DNA of 64,000 nt from Halichoerus grypus (taxonomy: Eukaryota > Chordata > Mammalia > Carnivora > Phocidae): contig NC_135721.1 in NCBI RefSeq assembly GCF_964656455.1, positions 46,507,530-46,571,529 on the forward strand, written 5' to 3'. Below the pieces are notes generated by a model. That model was not told where the DNA came from and searched no databases. It saw only the letters and a program-made list of their open reading frames with translations. A program made the translations under genes and the position numbers. Of this stretch, positions 46,196 to 58,090 are shown one piece after another; position 1 is the first letter of the stretch, and every line of letters starts with the position of its first letter.

Positions 46196-46305
46196 ATATA
46201 TAAAATATATATACATATATACACTGATACATATACACTTACACATATATACCTATAAATACATATACACACATATACATATATTTATTTATTATATATT
46301 TTCAC
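46196..46305. repeat. AT/AC-rich low-complexity tract
   Basis: Alternating 'acatatacacttacacata' type units. Confidence 0.85.
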
Positions 46306-46384
46306 ACAGACTTTGTTTAGCTGAAGATTCAAAGTAAACTAAATAAGTAATAAAATAATATCACTATTAAGTGATCAAAAAAAC

Positions 46385-46427
46385 CCTAAGTTTTCAGTGA
46401 TAGACAAATGGATAAGGAAGATGTGAG

Positions 46428-46464
<37 letters not shown>

Positions 46465-46970
46465 AATATTTCACAGCCATGAAAAGGATGAAGTTGTGCC
46501 GTTTGCAACAACATGGATGAACCTAGAGAGTAATGAAAGTATTATGCTAAGTAAAATAAATCTGCTGAGAAAGACAAATACCATATGATTTCACTCATAA
46601 GTGAAATCTTAAAAAAAAAAAAACCAGCAACAGCAAATGAATAAACAAACAAAAAGCAGAATCAAACTTATAAATACAAAGAACAGACTGATAGTTGCCA
46701 AAGGGAAGGGTGTGAGGGTATAGAAAAGATGGGTTATACGGAGTGGAAGTGACAGACTTCCAGTTACGGAATTAATAAGTCACGGGACTAAAAGGCACAG
46801 CATAGGGAATATAGTCAAAGATACCGTAACATCGTTGTATGGTGACAGATGGTAGCTACACCTGCGGTGAGCATTGCATAATGTGTAGAGAAGTGAATCA
46901 CTATGTTGTACACCTGAAACTAATGTGACATTGTGTGTCAACTCTACCCAAATAAAATTTAAAAAAAAAC
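46385..46970 (+). mobile_element. LINE-1 3' end (L1MA-like) with (AC)n
   Basis: 'cagtgatagacaaatggataaggaagatgtg' then an (AC)16 run at 46430-46462, 'ttgcaacaacatggatgaacc', 'gttatgctaagt'-like text, 'tgatttcactcataagtg', 'cagactgatagttgccaaaggg' and 'atcactatgttgtacacctgaaactaatg' at the 3' end. No intact ORF. Confidence 0.9.
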
Positions 46971-46974
46971 AAAT

Positions 46975-48534
46975 TATATGAAAAGCAAAGTATGATTATA
47001 ATAATATGCTACATAATAATACTTGGTTCAGCCATAAATAATATTTACCTATTAATAACAAACTACACATTGAATATGGACTTAACCAAAAACTGTGGAG
47101 TAATGAAATGGGGAGGTAGGGAGTAAGGTAAAAGACAAAACTTTACCTTCCAAAGTAAGAAGTATAGTGAATGTTTAAAATAGAAAAATTAAAAAACAAG
47201 AATATAAATATAAAAATAGAAATATGGACTTAAATACAAAGAGAAAGAGCTGAAAAGTTGAAAGTGCTTATATCTGAGGTGATGAACTCAGGGGTGAGGA
47301 GGCTAGGCCGGCGAATAATATTTGTTGCTCTGATGTGTCCTTTTTGTTTTTATAATAGGTTTATGTGCTATCATAATAAGAAATAAAAATTAGAAGGTAA
47401 GGATGATGTGATTTTTTAGGTGTGATCTTAAATTGTTTCCTTTGCCCCAGTACAATTAATTTCCACGTAAGTGGGGAATTAGCCCTGAGACACTTAGGAT
47501 TGAGCTCCCACAGAAGGGAGCTCAGTTAAATGAACTGACCCCAATCCCTTATTTAAATCTGATCCTCAGGCAGCAAAGACAAACCCATGGAGTCAACTAA
47601 CAAATCCCAAACGAACAGGGGCAAGAGTCAACCATGCTTTCCCCTCTTCTTTTCTGCCTCTTCTTTCCTATATATAGTTCATCTTTCTGTCACTGTCACC
47701 CAGCCTGCCACCTTCATGCCATTCTTACACTTTTCTCTTAAACGCACCATATCCTTTTGTCTGTCCGCATTTTGAGACAATCCTTATTCTGGACTCAGGT
47801 TCAGTGCTATTCGTACTGGTATCTCTACATTCTTCTTTGATCTCCCTGTCCTGCACCAGTTGATTCAAAATATTATCATTCCCGCCTGTTTTTTTATAAT
47901 CAAAAGGACTTCTCTATTATCAAATTTTTTTGTCTTTCCATATTCCTTTTCTTTAGCTGCCTACATCTATCTACCGATCATAACCACATTCTTGAGTCGC
48001 AAGATACTCTGTCTCCTAAGAAAGATCAATGTTGTGATCTGGTTAGAATTCACTATTTAGGGTGAAGGGCACCATCCTCAGAAATATGTATATAATCTCT
48101 GCTTAAACAATGGAAACATAACCTAAAGAGGGGATAAACTTGAGCCACTTACTGAGTCTCCATGAGATAAGCATGAGCAAGCAAGACAGAAAACGTGATG
48201 AAATGATTCTTGGCAGGTAATTTAGACTCTCATGTAAGCTGGTATTAACAAAGCACTTTTTTTTATTTTGCAAAAAAATGCCTTAAGGTTTTTAACATTC
48301 TAAAAAACTACAAAATGGCATATAGTTTATAACCAAAGCTGATATTCTACTCGTACTGACATCTTGTTTTGATTTTCTTATCTGAACAACCAACATCCAT
48401 TCTCATTAGTCACTCTCCCTGCTATACTGATTGTTAAAAAATTTGAATTTCACCCCTGCATGTTTCTATAAATGTCTCAACTAAAGACTTCAATAACCAA
48501 GATCAACCTACTAAAGTCTTCTCTAACTGTTCTT
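46975..48534. other. Unassigned DNA
   Basis: 46980-47395 may continue an old L1; the rest shows no nameable repeat. Frames of 62 and 66 codons at 47587-48060 are unsupported. Confidence 0.45.
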
Positions 48535-48550
48535 AATAACCAAGGTTAGC

Positions 48551-48755
48551 TGGGCGTCTGGGTGGCTCCGGCGGTTAAGCGTCTGCCTTCGGCTCAGGTC
48601 ATGATCCCAGGGTCCTGGGATTGAGCCCCACATCGGGCTCCCTGCTCCGCGGGAAGCCTGCTTCTCCCTCTCCCCTTCCCCTGCTTGTGTTTCCTCTCTC
48701 ACTCTGTCTCTCTCTGTCAAATAAATAAATAAAATCTTTAAAAAAAAAAAAAATA
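48551..48755 (+). mobile_element. SINEC
   Basis: Head TGGGCGTCTGGGTGGCTCC, tail CAAATAAATAAATAAAATC. Target duplication AATAACCAAGGTTAGC at 48535-48550 and AATAACCAAGTTTAGC at 48756-48771, one mismatch. Confidence 0.96.
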
Positions 48756-48837
48756 AATAACCAAGTTTAGCCTACTAACGTTTTTTTGAATTGTGCTGGG
48801 TGAACTTTCTGTCTTTCAAAGAGAGTTCACTCTACAG

Positions 48838-49007
48838 CAGGGTTTCTCAACCTTGGCTGTCTCGTACATTAAAGGGTGGCCAAGCAGCATTCTGTCCTGT
48901 ATGCACTAGATACCAGTAGTACCTCCCAGCTATGACAACCAACAATGTCTCCAAACATTGCCAGATGTCCCCTGGAGGGCAAACTCACTCCTGGTTGGGA
49001 AGCACCA
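48838..49007 (-). mobile_element. MER20 (hAT-Charlie non-autonomous DNA transposon)
   Basis: Begins CAGGGTTTCTCAACCTTGGC. Internal landmarks: 'tgcactagataccagtagtacc', 'tatgacaaccaacaatgtctcc', 'aaacattgccagatgtcccctgg'. The 8-bp duplication is CTCTACAG (48830-48837) and ATCTACAG (49008-49015). At 170 bp it is shorter than the ~219-bp consensus, so it has internal deletions. Copies of this family are known to act as enhancers in placental mammals; nothing here shows that for this copy. Confidence 0.9.
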
Positions 49008-49084
49008 ATCTACAGGTTGGTCTCAAATTTTTCTATTACATAATATCACTCTGGTTGTCTTTTCTGTTGGAAGCAGATCTTCTG

Positions 49085-50080
49085 AAGTCTTGCATTCAAT
49101 TACTTCACATATATTTACTGAGTATCTACTAAGTTACAGGCATTTCTGGGACCCTGAGATATAATAATAAACAGACACATTTTCTCATCTCATAAAGCTT
49201 ACAGTCTCAGTAGAGATAGAGAGTAGTCAAATGGTAACACAAATACATAAATCCAAACTGCAGTAGGTGCTATGGGAAAAACGGCAGGGTGTTTTGAAAG
49301 AACACAAGGCAAGCATTTGATATAGTCTGGGATCAAGGAAATTCTTAAATGATATTAGGGATGATAGCTAGAGGATGTAAGGAACAGACTATGAGACAAA
49401 CAGGGAAGAAAGGAATGGTATATGGGGAAAAGGAAATTACATGTGAAAATATCCTGACAGAGAAATTAATATGGTCAATTTGGGAAATCAAAATTTCTGT
49501 GTAACTGAAACAGAAAGGAAGGATGGACAAAGAACAAGATGATGCTGCAGAGATGCTTGGGCATCAGATCACATGCAGTTTTAAAGGCAATATAAAGACT
49601 GTTTTCTTTAAAGAGTAACGAGATTTCATTGAAGGTTTTAGTTAAGCAGATGGTTGACACAATGAGATTTACATTGTAAAATATCACCCTAGCTTCAGGA
49701 TTGAAAACAGATTTGAAAGGGCAAAAGTACATTCAGAGGGGTGCCTGGGTGGCTCAGTCATTAAGCGTCTGCCTTTGGCTCAGGTCATGATCCCAGGGTC
49801 CTGAGATCGAGCCCCACATCAGGCTCCCTGCCCGGCAGGAAGCCTGCTTCTCCCTCTTTCACTCCCCCTGCTTGTGTTCCCTCTCTCACTGTCTCTCTCT
49901 GTCAAATAAATAAATAAAATCTTTAAAAAAAAAAAAGTACATTCAGAATGAGTTGTGAGATCTACCTTAGTGGTGCAGGTAAGAGGAGGTGGTAACCTAA
50001 ATGCATGCTACAGGGAGGATGGAGAGAGAGATCTAAAAATGTTTAGGCAATAAAACTGACAAAATTGTTAATAATGATAC
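49085..50080 (-). mobile_element. LINE-2 fragment, interrupted by a SINE
   Basis: Reverse L2 3' region: 'cacatatatttactgagtatctactaagttacaggca', 'ataaagcttacagtctcag', 'gtaggtgctatggg', then further upstream L2 text ('atcacatgcagttttaaagg', 'atatcaccctagcttcagg') up to the SINE, and 'gaggatggagagagagatc' after it. Decayed; no coding frame. Confidence 0.8.
49738..49932 (+). mobile_element. SINEC nested in LINE-2
   Basis: Head GGGGTGCCTGGGTGGCTCAG, tail CAAATAAATAAATAAAATC. Perfect 15-bp target duplication AAAAGTACATTCAGA at 49723-49737 and 49933-49947. Confidence 0.97.
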
Positions 50081-50103
50081 CTAATGCTTTGTGTTGCTGA
50101 GCT

Positions 50104-50427
50104 ATGCACATTCAGTTCCAATGTGATATGCTCAATGAAGCAAGGCCAGTACTCTATTATCCCAGGCACAACTATATACAAGGGGAGATCCTACATTGGC
50201 TCAAATTTCTGTTGAGAGTGTCAGTGAGACTTTTTTATGATTTAACGGGAACTTACAACAATGAAAACCAAGATAATTTAAATTCATGTCAATTGGTTGT
50301 TAAGGCTTGTCATATTTTCAGAATGACTAGTGATCTACCAGTAGATGTTCATAAAATTCATGCTCTAGAAAACGAAACCCTTCAGAGTGCCTGCAAAAAT
50401 GTTGCCAGGAGCATTGCTGATGAATGA
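50104..50427 (+). other. Unexplained 107-codon open frame
   Basis: The frame starts ATG just after an in-frame TGA at 50098-50100 and ends TGA at 50425-50427. It would give a 107-residue protein with no signal peptide, no membrane segment and no motif that I recognise; the last part reads 'HALENETLQSACKNVARS'. It lies between the end of an L2 and the start of an old L1, in the only part of this stretch that I cannot assign to a repeat. It has no ribosome-context or splice evidence. It could be a pseudogene or exon fragment, part of an unrecognised transposon, or chance. Confidence 0.15.
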
Positions 50428-50640
50428 GAAAACTGGTACACACTTCCTGGAGGGCAATTTGACCATGTAACAAAAAATTAAAATTTTCATTTCTTTGACC
50501 CAATACACTGTCATGTAGATATTTAAAGAAGGGGACACAGGGACACACATGCCAAGAAATGTCAGCAAGCATGTTCTTAAGAAGATTATGAATAATAGCA
50601 AAGTTATGGAAGCAATCATTTTATAAGCCAGGTTCTTAAA
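50428..50640 (+). mobile_element. Old LINE-1 fragment (L1M)
   Basis: 'gaaaactggtacacacttcctggagggcaatttgacc', 'cccaatacactgtcatgtag' and 'gaataatagcaaagttatgga' follow an old L1 ORF2 3' region. Heavily decayed. Confidence 0.6.
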
Positions 50641-53024
50641 CTGTAGTAATCCTATTCAGATCCTGGAAAACTGAAGCCTTTCTCCCTTGAACCGGAAGTG
50701 AGTTGGATGTGCAGTTTGTGGAATATCAGTCTATCCTTCAGACCTTCATTTTTAATCTAAATGGTTAAAATGCTACTGGGGAGTGATTTTACCGAAACCT
50801 ACCAAAACTTTTAATTCACAAGCAAGCAAATGGCAAAGTGAAACATGGAAGACCTTCCTAAAGTCATAAATACTACTTCAATTTTTTTGTGTGTGCTTTT
50901 GTGAAGGAAACCCCAACTGGCTTTTCCAATTTCTCACTCCATTGGCAATCTTTCCTATCTTGGGCAAAATTTCACAGCCTTTCAAATTTGTACACAGTAG
51001 CTGCCAGAAGCTTATAACCATTGTTGTTCAAAAATAAGAGAGTAGATAGGATTTATCTTTGATTTCCAGCACCCTCACTCTTTAACTCCTTCCTTCTCAG
51101 TGGGGACCAATGCTTCATTTTCTTTCTTTCCACCGTATCAGCTGAAATCAGTAAAACATCAGAAACTTCTTTTTCACACCATAGTACATTAATACTCCCA
51201 AGGAACAAAAGATCAAAGTCATAAGTTTAAGTGCTTAAAATAAAATTTTGAACATCACTGGACTTACAGTTGGGAAAAGCGCTCCCTATTAGAAAAAGCA
51301 ACACATTTTTATCCAATGAATATTTCAGAGAGCCTTATGCATCAATTCCTTTTTTTAATGGTCTTTTACTGTTCTTCTGAGATGAAATTTAAAGTTAATT
51401 TTGGGTGAAATTAACATTTTATAGGGTGTCTTGAAATATTCAAAATTGAAATTGTACCAAGTCAGGATGAAACAGCCTATAGAAACATTGTCCTATTTGT
51501 TTCCTCATAGAACTTTTTCTTGTGCCCACTTATATCCAAAGCATATCTAAATTTATTCATTTATTTACCTTGTTTTCACATAAATTAGCTTCACAAAAGC
51601 TGAAATTTAGGGGATAATTTTAGACATATCATGATTTTAGATGAATAAATATTCCTATTTTAGTCCTTCCTTGGGAATTATTATTAACATAGGCAGTAAT
51701 TAAAAATAATTAGAAAATGTTATTTCTTAGATAATTATCTAGGCAACCGTACTGATGATTCATAAGATGATCCAATGCTTGACTTTGATGGATATTGATT
51801 TGGATAGCTGACATCTGAAATTCCAGAAAAGGTCTGGGTCTACAAAATTAAATAAAGGAATAAATATCACATGTATCATGGCAACACAGCCCTTACAAAA
51901 TATTCAGTTTTTTCTTATGATCAAGAAAAAGTGAACTTTTCAAATAGCTAAAACAAGATGACATCAATTCCATATCCTATAATGTATGTTAGAAATCTTT
52001 TGATGTAAAGTGGGAGAAAGACTAATTCAAATCGGTCATTAATAATCAAGGAAATGAGTAAACTATACAAGGAGGGCAGGTTTTAGCTCAGGTTCTATTT
52101 CCTTGAAGTTCCCCAGGATCTGCCATACTCAGCCATACTTCATCGAGGTTCCATGTTTACCAGCTACCAAATGACATTTGAAAAAAAGAGACTCCCTTCT
52201 CCTTTGAACTTCTCTTAAGAGCGAGGAAACTTCTTTCCCAAAAGCTCTCAACAAGTCTTGCTTTGCATATCACTGATGTCAAATGAATCAGAAATAAGAG
52301 TAACAATAGAAGAAAGAAATGAATTTGGGGGGCAGGGGAAGAGATAAAGAGTACCGCCTTCTGAAGTAACCATGAGGGCCTTACATCATCAAAATATTTT
52401 ATTATAACAAAGAACTACAGCCATGAGAAAAGTATTAAATTCAATGAAATGTACTCTGTTTAAGAGGACAGGTTAGGATGCATTAAACTTTAGAAATATT
52501 TCCCAAAAAATAACTAAAATGTAACTTGAAACTGAGAGAAAAGGTTTTGAGTATTTGGAAATATATGTTTATGGATAGATGGAATATTTCAATTTCTCGT
52601 TATGACAAATTAAATATAGAATAGAAAATTAAATATAAAATTTATATACACCCTTCAAAATCAATTGCTATAGACAATGTCAAATTACTGTTAGTTTTAA
52701 TCACATTAACAAAATGGATAATTAAGAAAATTCACAAATGAGAACAAGATGGAGGCTTTTTTAATTAAGAAATTGCAGCCAGAGAGCTAAGAAAAGTCCA
52801 AGTCAAAAGTATCTTTTTGTGGAAAAAAATGAAAACCAAATGAAAATCAAGCCACCTTTAACAGTAGCACTGCAAGTCTGCTCCAGGCTGAGAGAAAACA
52901 TTGATGTGTTCCTGTTGTTTCTGCTTTGCTTTTATACAGGGAAAACCCGGTCCTTCCGCCCATGTGTCACCTTCACTCACACAACTACCACACTTACAAC
53001 CTTCTGACACCAAATGAGTGGGGT
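50641..53024. other. Unassigned DNA
   Basis: About 2.4 kb with no gene and no nameable repeat. Confidence 0.5.
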
Positions 53025-53830
53025 GTTTCCCCACCAAGCAATTTGCTGTGACACCAGCTGTGTGTCTTACAATTTAACTCAATTCTGACACTATCCACCT
53101 AGAGATAGCATCAGATCCCATGGGTTAAGGGCTCAGTCCCACATGACTGCCAATTGCAAGCAGTAGGTCCCCAGGTTACGCACAACTTCTGTCCAACTTG
53201 GATACAAATCAGAAGTTCCCATGATCCCCACCTTGGATTCAATTGTTTGTTAGAACAGCTCATTGAACTCTAAGAAACACTTACTGAGGTCTGCCAGGTT
53301 ATTAATGGACATGATAAAGAATACAGATGAGCAGTCAGCTGAAGTGATACATAGGGCAAGGTGTGGGAGAGTCCCAAACACCAGAGCTTCCTTCCGGGTG
53401 GAGTTGGGTTGTGTCATTCTCCTGGGATGTGAAGGTACAACCCATCTGGAAGCTCTCTGAACCCTTGATTTTTACGGAGGCTTCCTCACACAGGCATGAT
53501 CAATCATCAATTCCATTTCCAGCCCCTCTTCTCTCTCTGGAGAATGAGGGGTGAGGTTGCAAATTCGAAGCTTCTAACAATGGCTTGGTCTTTCTGGTGA
53601 TCCATCCCACCCAGGAGCCATCCAGGAGCCCACCCAGAGAGCTCCTAGTGCTCTTATCTCTCGGGAATTCACAAAGGTTTTTAAGAGTCCTGCGTCAGGC
53701 ACTGGTGTCAAAAACCAAAACTTAAAATAAGAGATGCTCCTAACGCTCTTATCACTTAGGAATTTACAAGGGTTTTAGGAGCCCTCGGTCAGGAACTGGG
53801 GGCAGAGACCAATATATATTTCTTATTATT
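53025..53830 (-). repeat. ERVL-type solo LTR (MER21-like) with internal duplication
   Basis: Reverse LTR: 'gcaagcagtaggtccccaggttacgcacaacttctgtcc', 'ttgtttgttagaacagctca', 'gtcccaaacaccagagcttcc', 'tggcttggtctttctggtga' and 'aatatatatttcttattat'. These follow the MER21 group as I remember it. No viral genes are attached, so it is a solo LTR. A 95-bp segment near its end is duplicated in tandem (53641-53735 and 53736-about 53820). Confidence 0.75.
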
Positions 53831-54039
53831 TCACAACTTGCTTTAGTTTTGTATTCCCCTAAAAATGGCAAAAATGAGGTTTGTCTAAAAGAAAGAGAAA
53901 GTGTGTGAGAGAGAACTAACTAAACGTGGCCATGTTATGTATTTGCAGGAAAGAGACTGTTTATGAATCCACGATGAAGAAAAAGAGGTTGTACCTGAGA
54001 GGGACATATTTGGAGGCAGGGGATAGTGACACATATACC
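53831..54039. other. Unassigned DNA
   Basis: Nothing recognised. Confidence 0.5.
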
Positions 54040-54190
54040 AACTGCTTCTTTTAGATAAGGTTGCTAACTAACAGTTATTCCCATTTTAGAGATGATAAAT
54101 CTAAAGCCCAGAAAAGTTAGATAACTTCAACAATTTTGTGAAACTGGCAAGCAATGAAGCCTGGCTTCAAAGCCAAAATCTACCTCACTC
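54040..54190 (-). mobile_element. MIR SINE fragment
   Basis: Reverse MIR: 'cccattttagagatgataaatctaaagcccagaaaagttagataact' and 'ctggcaagcaatgaagcctggcttcaaa'. Confidence 0.7.
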
Positions 54191-54627
54191 AACCTGATCC
54201 CATCAATCTTGTTACACTGCAAAAACACTGGCAAGAAGAAGTCTTACGACAAACACTTACTTTCTTAGTGTTTTCTAAGGAGGCTGAAAAGAGTCACCTG
54301 CAACATGGAAGAATTTCAAATATTATCATCAGAAGCACCCTTAAAGTTGCAATCTTATAAAAAATTGAGTTCTGTTGACAGAGAGGTGCCACAGGTAGAA
54401 AATTCTAAACAATGTCTAGTCTTTGGGAACAATTCTTCCCTGGGGAAAAAAAAATAAATCATCTCAAAAGACAGAAACCTAAAGAATCTACCATACTGAG
54501 GCCTCTTGGACCTCCAGAAAGAAATGCCTTGAAAGAATCTTTTTTCCTGCCTATACACAGGCCAGTCATACTCCTACCCTGCAGAGACTGCACCTGGAGA
54601 ACTCAGTCCTCAAATCCCACATTTTCC
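54191..54627. other. Unassigned DNA
   Basis: Overlapping frames on both strands at 54355-54654 are unsupported. Confidence 0.5.
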
Positions 54628-55010
54628 TGTCTTAGTCAGCTCAGGCCACCATAACAAATGCCATAGATGAGCTGGCTTAAACAACAGAAATTTATTTCTC
54701 ACAGTTCTGGAGGCTGGGAAGTCTAAGATCAAGGCAGCAGCAAAGTAGGTTTTTATTCTGAGGCCTCTTCTCTTGGTTTGTAGACAGTCATCTTCTCACT
54801 GTGTGCTCACATGATCTCTTCTTTGTACACATGGAGAGATTTCTTCTTTTTATAAGGCCACCAATCCTGTCAGAGTAGAGCCCCATTCTTCTAACCTCCT
54901 TTAACCTTAATTACCTCTTAATGGCCCTATCTACAAATACAGTGACATTGGGGGTTAGTGTTTCAACATATAAAACTTGGGCGTGTGGGACGAAATTCCA
55001 TCCATAGAAG
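54628..55010 (-). repeat. MaLR solo LTR (MLT1A-like)
   Basis: Reverse LTR from TGTCTTAGTCAGCTCAGG through 'aacaacagaaatttatttctcacagttctggaggctgggaa', 'tcttctcactgtgtgctcac', 'ttaccttaatggccctatc'-like text, 'tacagtgacattgggggttagtg' and 'ttcaacatat'. Nearly complete at about 380 bp; no internal genes. Confidence 0.85.
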
Positions 55011-55649
55011 TTCCAGAATTTACTTATACACTAACTTCTATTAATATGATCCTATGAGAAGCAGAACTGCAGACCTTATAAAGGAATCTTCTACATAAAA
55101 CTGAGACCATTAATTAAAATAAAAGTTTAGGGGCTTCTAAGTAAGATGGTTACTTGAGCAGAGATGTCTAAAGTCCCCATTTGATTGTTATAATTGACAA
55201 GATCAAGACAAGGAAGAGAGAAGAAATAATGAGGCCCATTCCTTCCTGGAAACATAGAGGAATTCTAGTATAGTGCAAGTCGGACAAAATGAAGAAAAAC
55301 CACAATGCAAATTCTCAACTTCACATTAAAAAAAAATATGTCAAAGAAAAGTAAGAAAAAAGAAATTGGCAAAAGTCTTTACCACTTTATTTAGAGGGAA
55401 GGCTGAAGAATGAGGCTGGCTCACAGGACAGATGAGATCACACGGGATAACATGTAGATTTCCTTTCTTTGCTGTGTAATAACACTGTTCTGAAGCAACT
55501 GTGCTGGAGGGTCAGGTCATTCTTGTAATCAGGTCAAATCAAATGGCAAGATGACTTTCTACCTTGCTAGGGAAGGACTCCTCTCCCACGTGGAAGAAGT
55601 CTGGACACAGCCGCAAAGTATACCTGAAGTAAAGGCCAGGCCAAAATAT
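55011..55649. other. Possible old L1 5' sequence
   Basis: Text like 'ggggcttctaagtaagatgg' and 'gacaaggaagagagaagaa' resembles the 5' end of an old L1, but the evidence is weak. Confidence 0.3.
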
Positions 55650-56050
55650 TGTTGGTATAACCAACTGCCTTACATTCAGTGATTTAAAACGGCACAAATG
55701 TATCATCTCATAGTTCTGTAGGTTAAAGGTCTGACACAGATTTCCTTAGGCTAAAACCATGGTGTTGGCAAAGTTACATTCCTTGTACAGGCACAAGGGG
55801 AGAATCTGTTTCCTTGACTTTCCTAGCTTCTAGAAGTCACCTGCATTTCTGAGTTCATGGCCTATCTTCAAAGCCTGCAATGAGCCTACCTGAGATAATC
55901 CCAGATAATCTCCCTATTTGAAGGCAGGCTGATGAGCAACCATAATTCCATCTGCAATCTTAATTCTCCTTTGCCAAGTAGCTTAACATGTTCATACATT
56001 CCAGGGATTAGGATGTGAACATCTTTGGGGGACCATTATTCTACCTACCC
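55650..56050 (-). repeat. MaLR solo LTR (MLT1B-like)
   Basis: Reverse LTR: 'tgatttaaaacggcacaaatg', 'atagttctgtaggttaaagg', 'ttaggctaaaaccatggtgttggc', 'aggggagaatctgtttccttg', 'agcttctagaagtcacctgcat' and 'ggattaggatgtgaacatctttgggggaccattatt'. About 400 bp and nearly complete. Confidence 0.88.
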
Positions 56051-57475
56051 TAGGGGTTAAATCCAAACAGAAACTTTACAAATATTTACACACTCATATT
56101 GTGACTTCCCTCAGGCACAGGCCCATTCACACTCCTCTGAATAGACAATGCAAGTTAAATGTATTATAACCCTGCTTACAACTGAAGAGAAGAAATCTAG
56201 CTGTGCCCAGCTGAAAAATGTAGGGATTCCAGGAAAATTATCCACATTATATGGAACAAAAATCAGACCCAGAAGCAGATAAAAATCAACATGAAGTTTC
56301 TGGAAATAACTGGGAAAAAATAAGGCATTATTAACATAGTGCTCAAAGGAAAGAGGAAGAGTTAGAAGGAGCGAGCTTTACTATAGAAAACAAAAGTACA
56401 CTTTAAACAGGATCTACTTTTGCCTTTGTTCTCAATAAAATTTAAAATATAAAATAAGAGATGACAGATGAGATAAGAGAGCCAACAGAGATGAAAGAGA
56501 GCTTGAAGTAAATGTAGGCAGGAATAAAAAAAGCAGGATGGTTGAGATAGAAAATGTTTTAAATAAGTTAAAAATGCCACTACAATATCATAAAAAGTCC
56601 TAGCAACAGTGTTGGGAAATGTTTCTGCTATTCAGAATAAGAGTCAAAATTTTCCCATGGTGCAATGAATAGGACAAAGTACCCATTTTAGAATCTAACG
56701 AAAAGTATAAACCTCTTCCCTGGGAAGTTCACTGCACTTACAATTATGCATAGTTTCAAAGTACATGGATTTAAAAAAAAAAAAATTAAGTTATAGACCT
56801 CAGGTGACAAGTCTCTGTTCCATTGGAAAAAAATGAGCTACAATTCAGGCCCAGAATTAAGTTCTTCTTACACTAAAAATAACTATGGAAATAACAATAG
56901 AAACACCTAGATATATCTACATAAAACTTCTGAACTTTGTTGTTAAAGAAGGACTCTTCCTGAGCATCTGGGGCAGAGGGGGCTTAAACGCTTGAAATCA
57001 TCAAAAAGTCAGCATCATTTTTTTTAAAAGGTGAAAAAATCTAAAGAGATGTGAAAAACAAATGGAATGCTTAAATTTTAATTAGCACCAAAAAATGCTA
57101 TAAAAATATTCTAGCAACAAATATAGGTATTTGAATATGAACAAAATATTAAATGACATTAGGAGAAATTAGTACAAATCAAAAATTTATCCTAAGTGTA
57201 AAGAGGAAGAGGTCACTTACAGCGAGGGCATCATGAAAGCCTGATTTTGAAAGGTAAAATTTGGCCTTAATCTTAAATATTGAGCAGGATTTTTGATAAA
57301 TATTTTTAAATGAAAGAATTATTTCATATTGAAAAAGAAACTGAGCAACGATTGAGAGGAAGAAAGATCAATGTGCACTTTGATGGCTAGTCTATTTAGT
57401 ATCAAGGGGTAAAAAGAAGTTTTCAAGCCTAAAATAGGTTCATAGAACCATTATTGGAGATGGAAGTGATGACAG
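56051..57475. other. Unassigned, partly L1-like
   Basis: Purine-rich DNA with no firm landmark. I cannot support a gene. Confidence 0.4.
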
Positions 57476-58090
57476 AGACCATTTAGTCCATACACTCATT
57501 TTGTTGTTATTAAAACTGAGAGGCGCAGCAAAATTCACCACAGCCAAAAGGTGGAAACAACCCAAATGCCCATCAACTGATGAATGGATAAACAAAATAC
57601 GGTATTTACATACAATTAAATAGTAGTCAGCCGTATTCAGTATAAAGTACTGATACATACTACAACATGGATGAACCTTGCAAACATTGTGCCGAATGAA
57701 AGAAGCCAGACACAAAGAATCACATCTTGTATAATTCCACTTATATGAAATACTCAGAATAAGTAAATCCACGGAAACAGAGAGCAAATTGGTGGTGCTC
57801 AGGGGCAGGGGACAGGAAGGAATGGAAAGCAACTGCTTGATGGGTCTGGAATATTATTTTGGGGTGATCAAAATGTTTAGGAACTAGATAGAGATGGTGG
57901 TTACACACATTGTGAATATAATAAATGCCACGGACTTGTTCACTTTTAAAATGGTTAATTTTAGGTTATGTGAATTTTACCACAATGTACAACAACAACA
58001 GAACAACTAAGGTGCAGTGACTTGTCCAAAGTCAGGGTGAGTTACTAACAGCTCCAAGAACAGAACCTCGACCACCTGGAAGTATAGAAG
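57476..58090 (-). mobile_element. MIR SINE split by a LINE-1
   Basis: 'tttagtccatacactcattttgttgttattaaaactgagag' at the left and 'aactaaggtgcagtgacttgtccaaagtcagggtgag' at the right are two halves of one reverse MIR. The L1 sits between them at about 57521-58000. Confidence 0.75.
57521..58000 (+). mobile_element. LINE-1 3' fragment inside MIR
   Basis: 'ggaaacaacccaaatgcccatcaactgatgaatggataaac', 'atactacaacatggatgaacc', 'gaaagaagccagacacaaag', 'tgtataattccacttatatgaaa', then 3' UTR to 'ttttaccacaatgtac'. The ORF2 end is present but broken. Confidence 0.9.

Noticed and set aside
57440..57832. 130-codon open frame on the minus strand
   Set aside because: It is antisense to an L1 3' fragment and crosses into a MIR.
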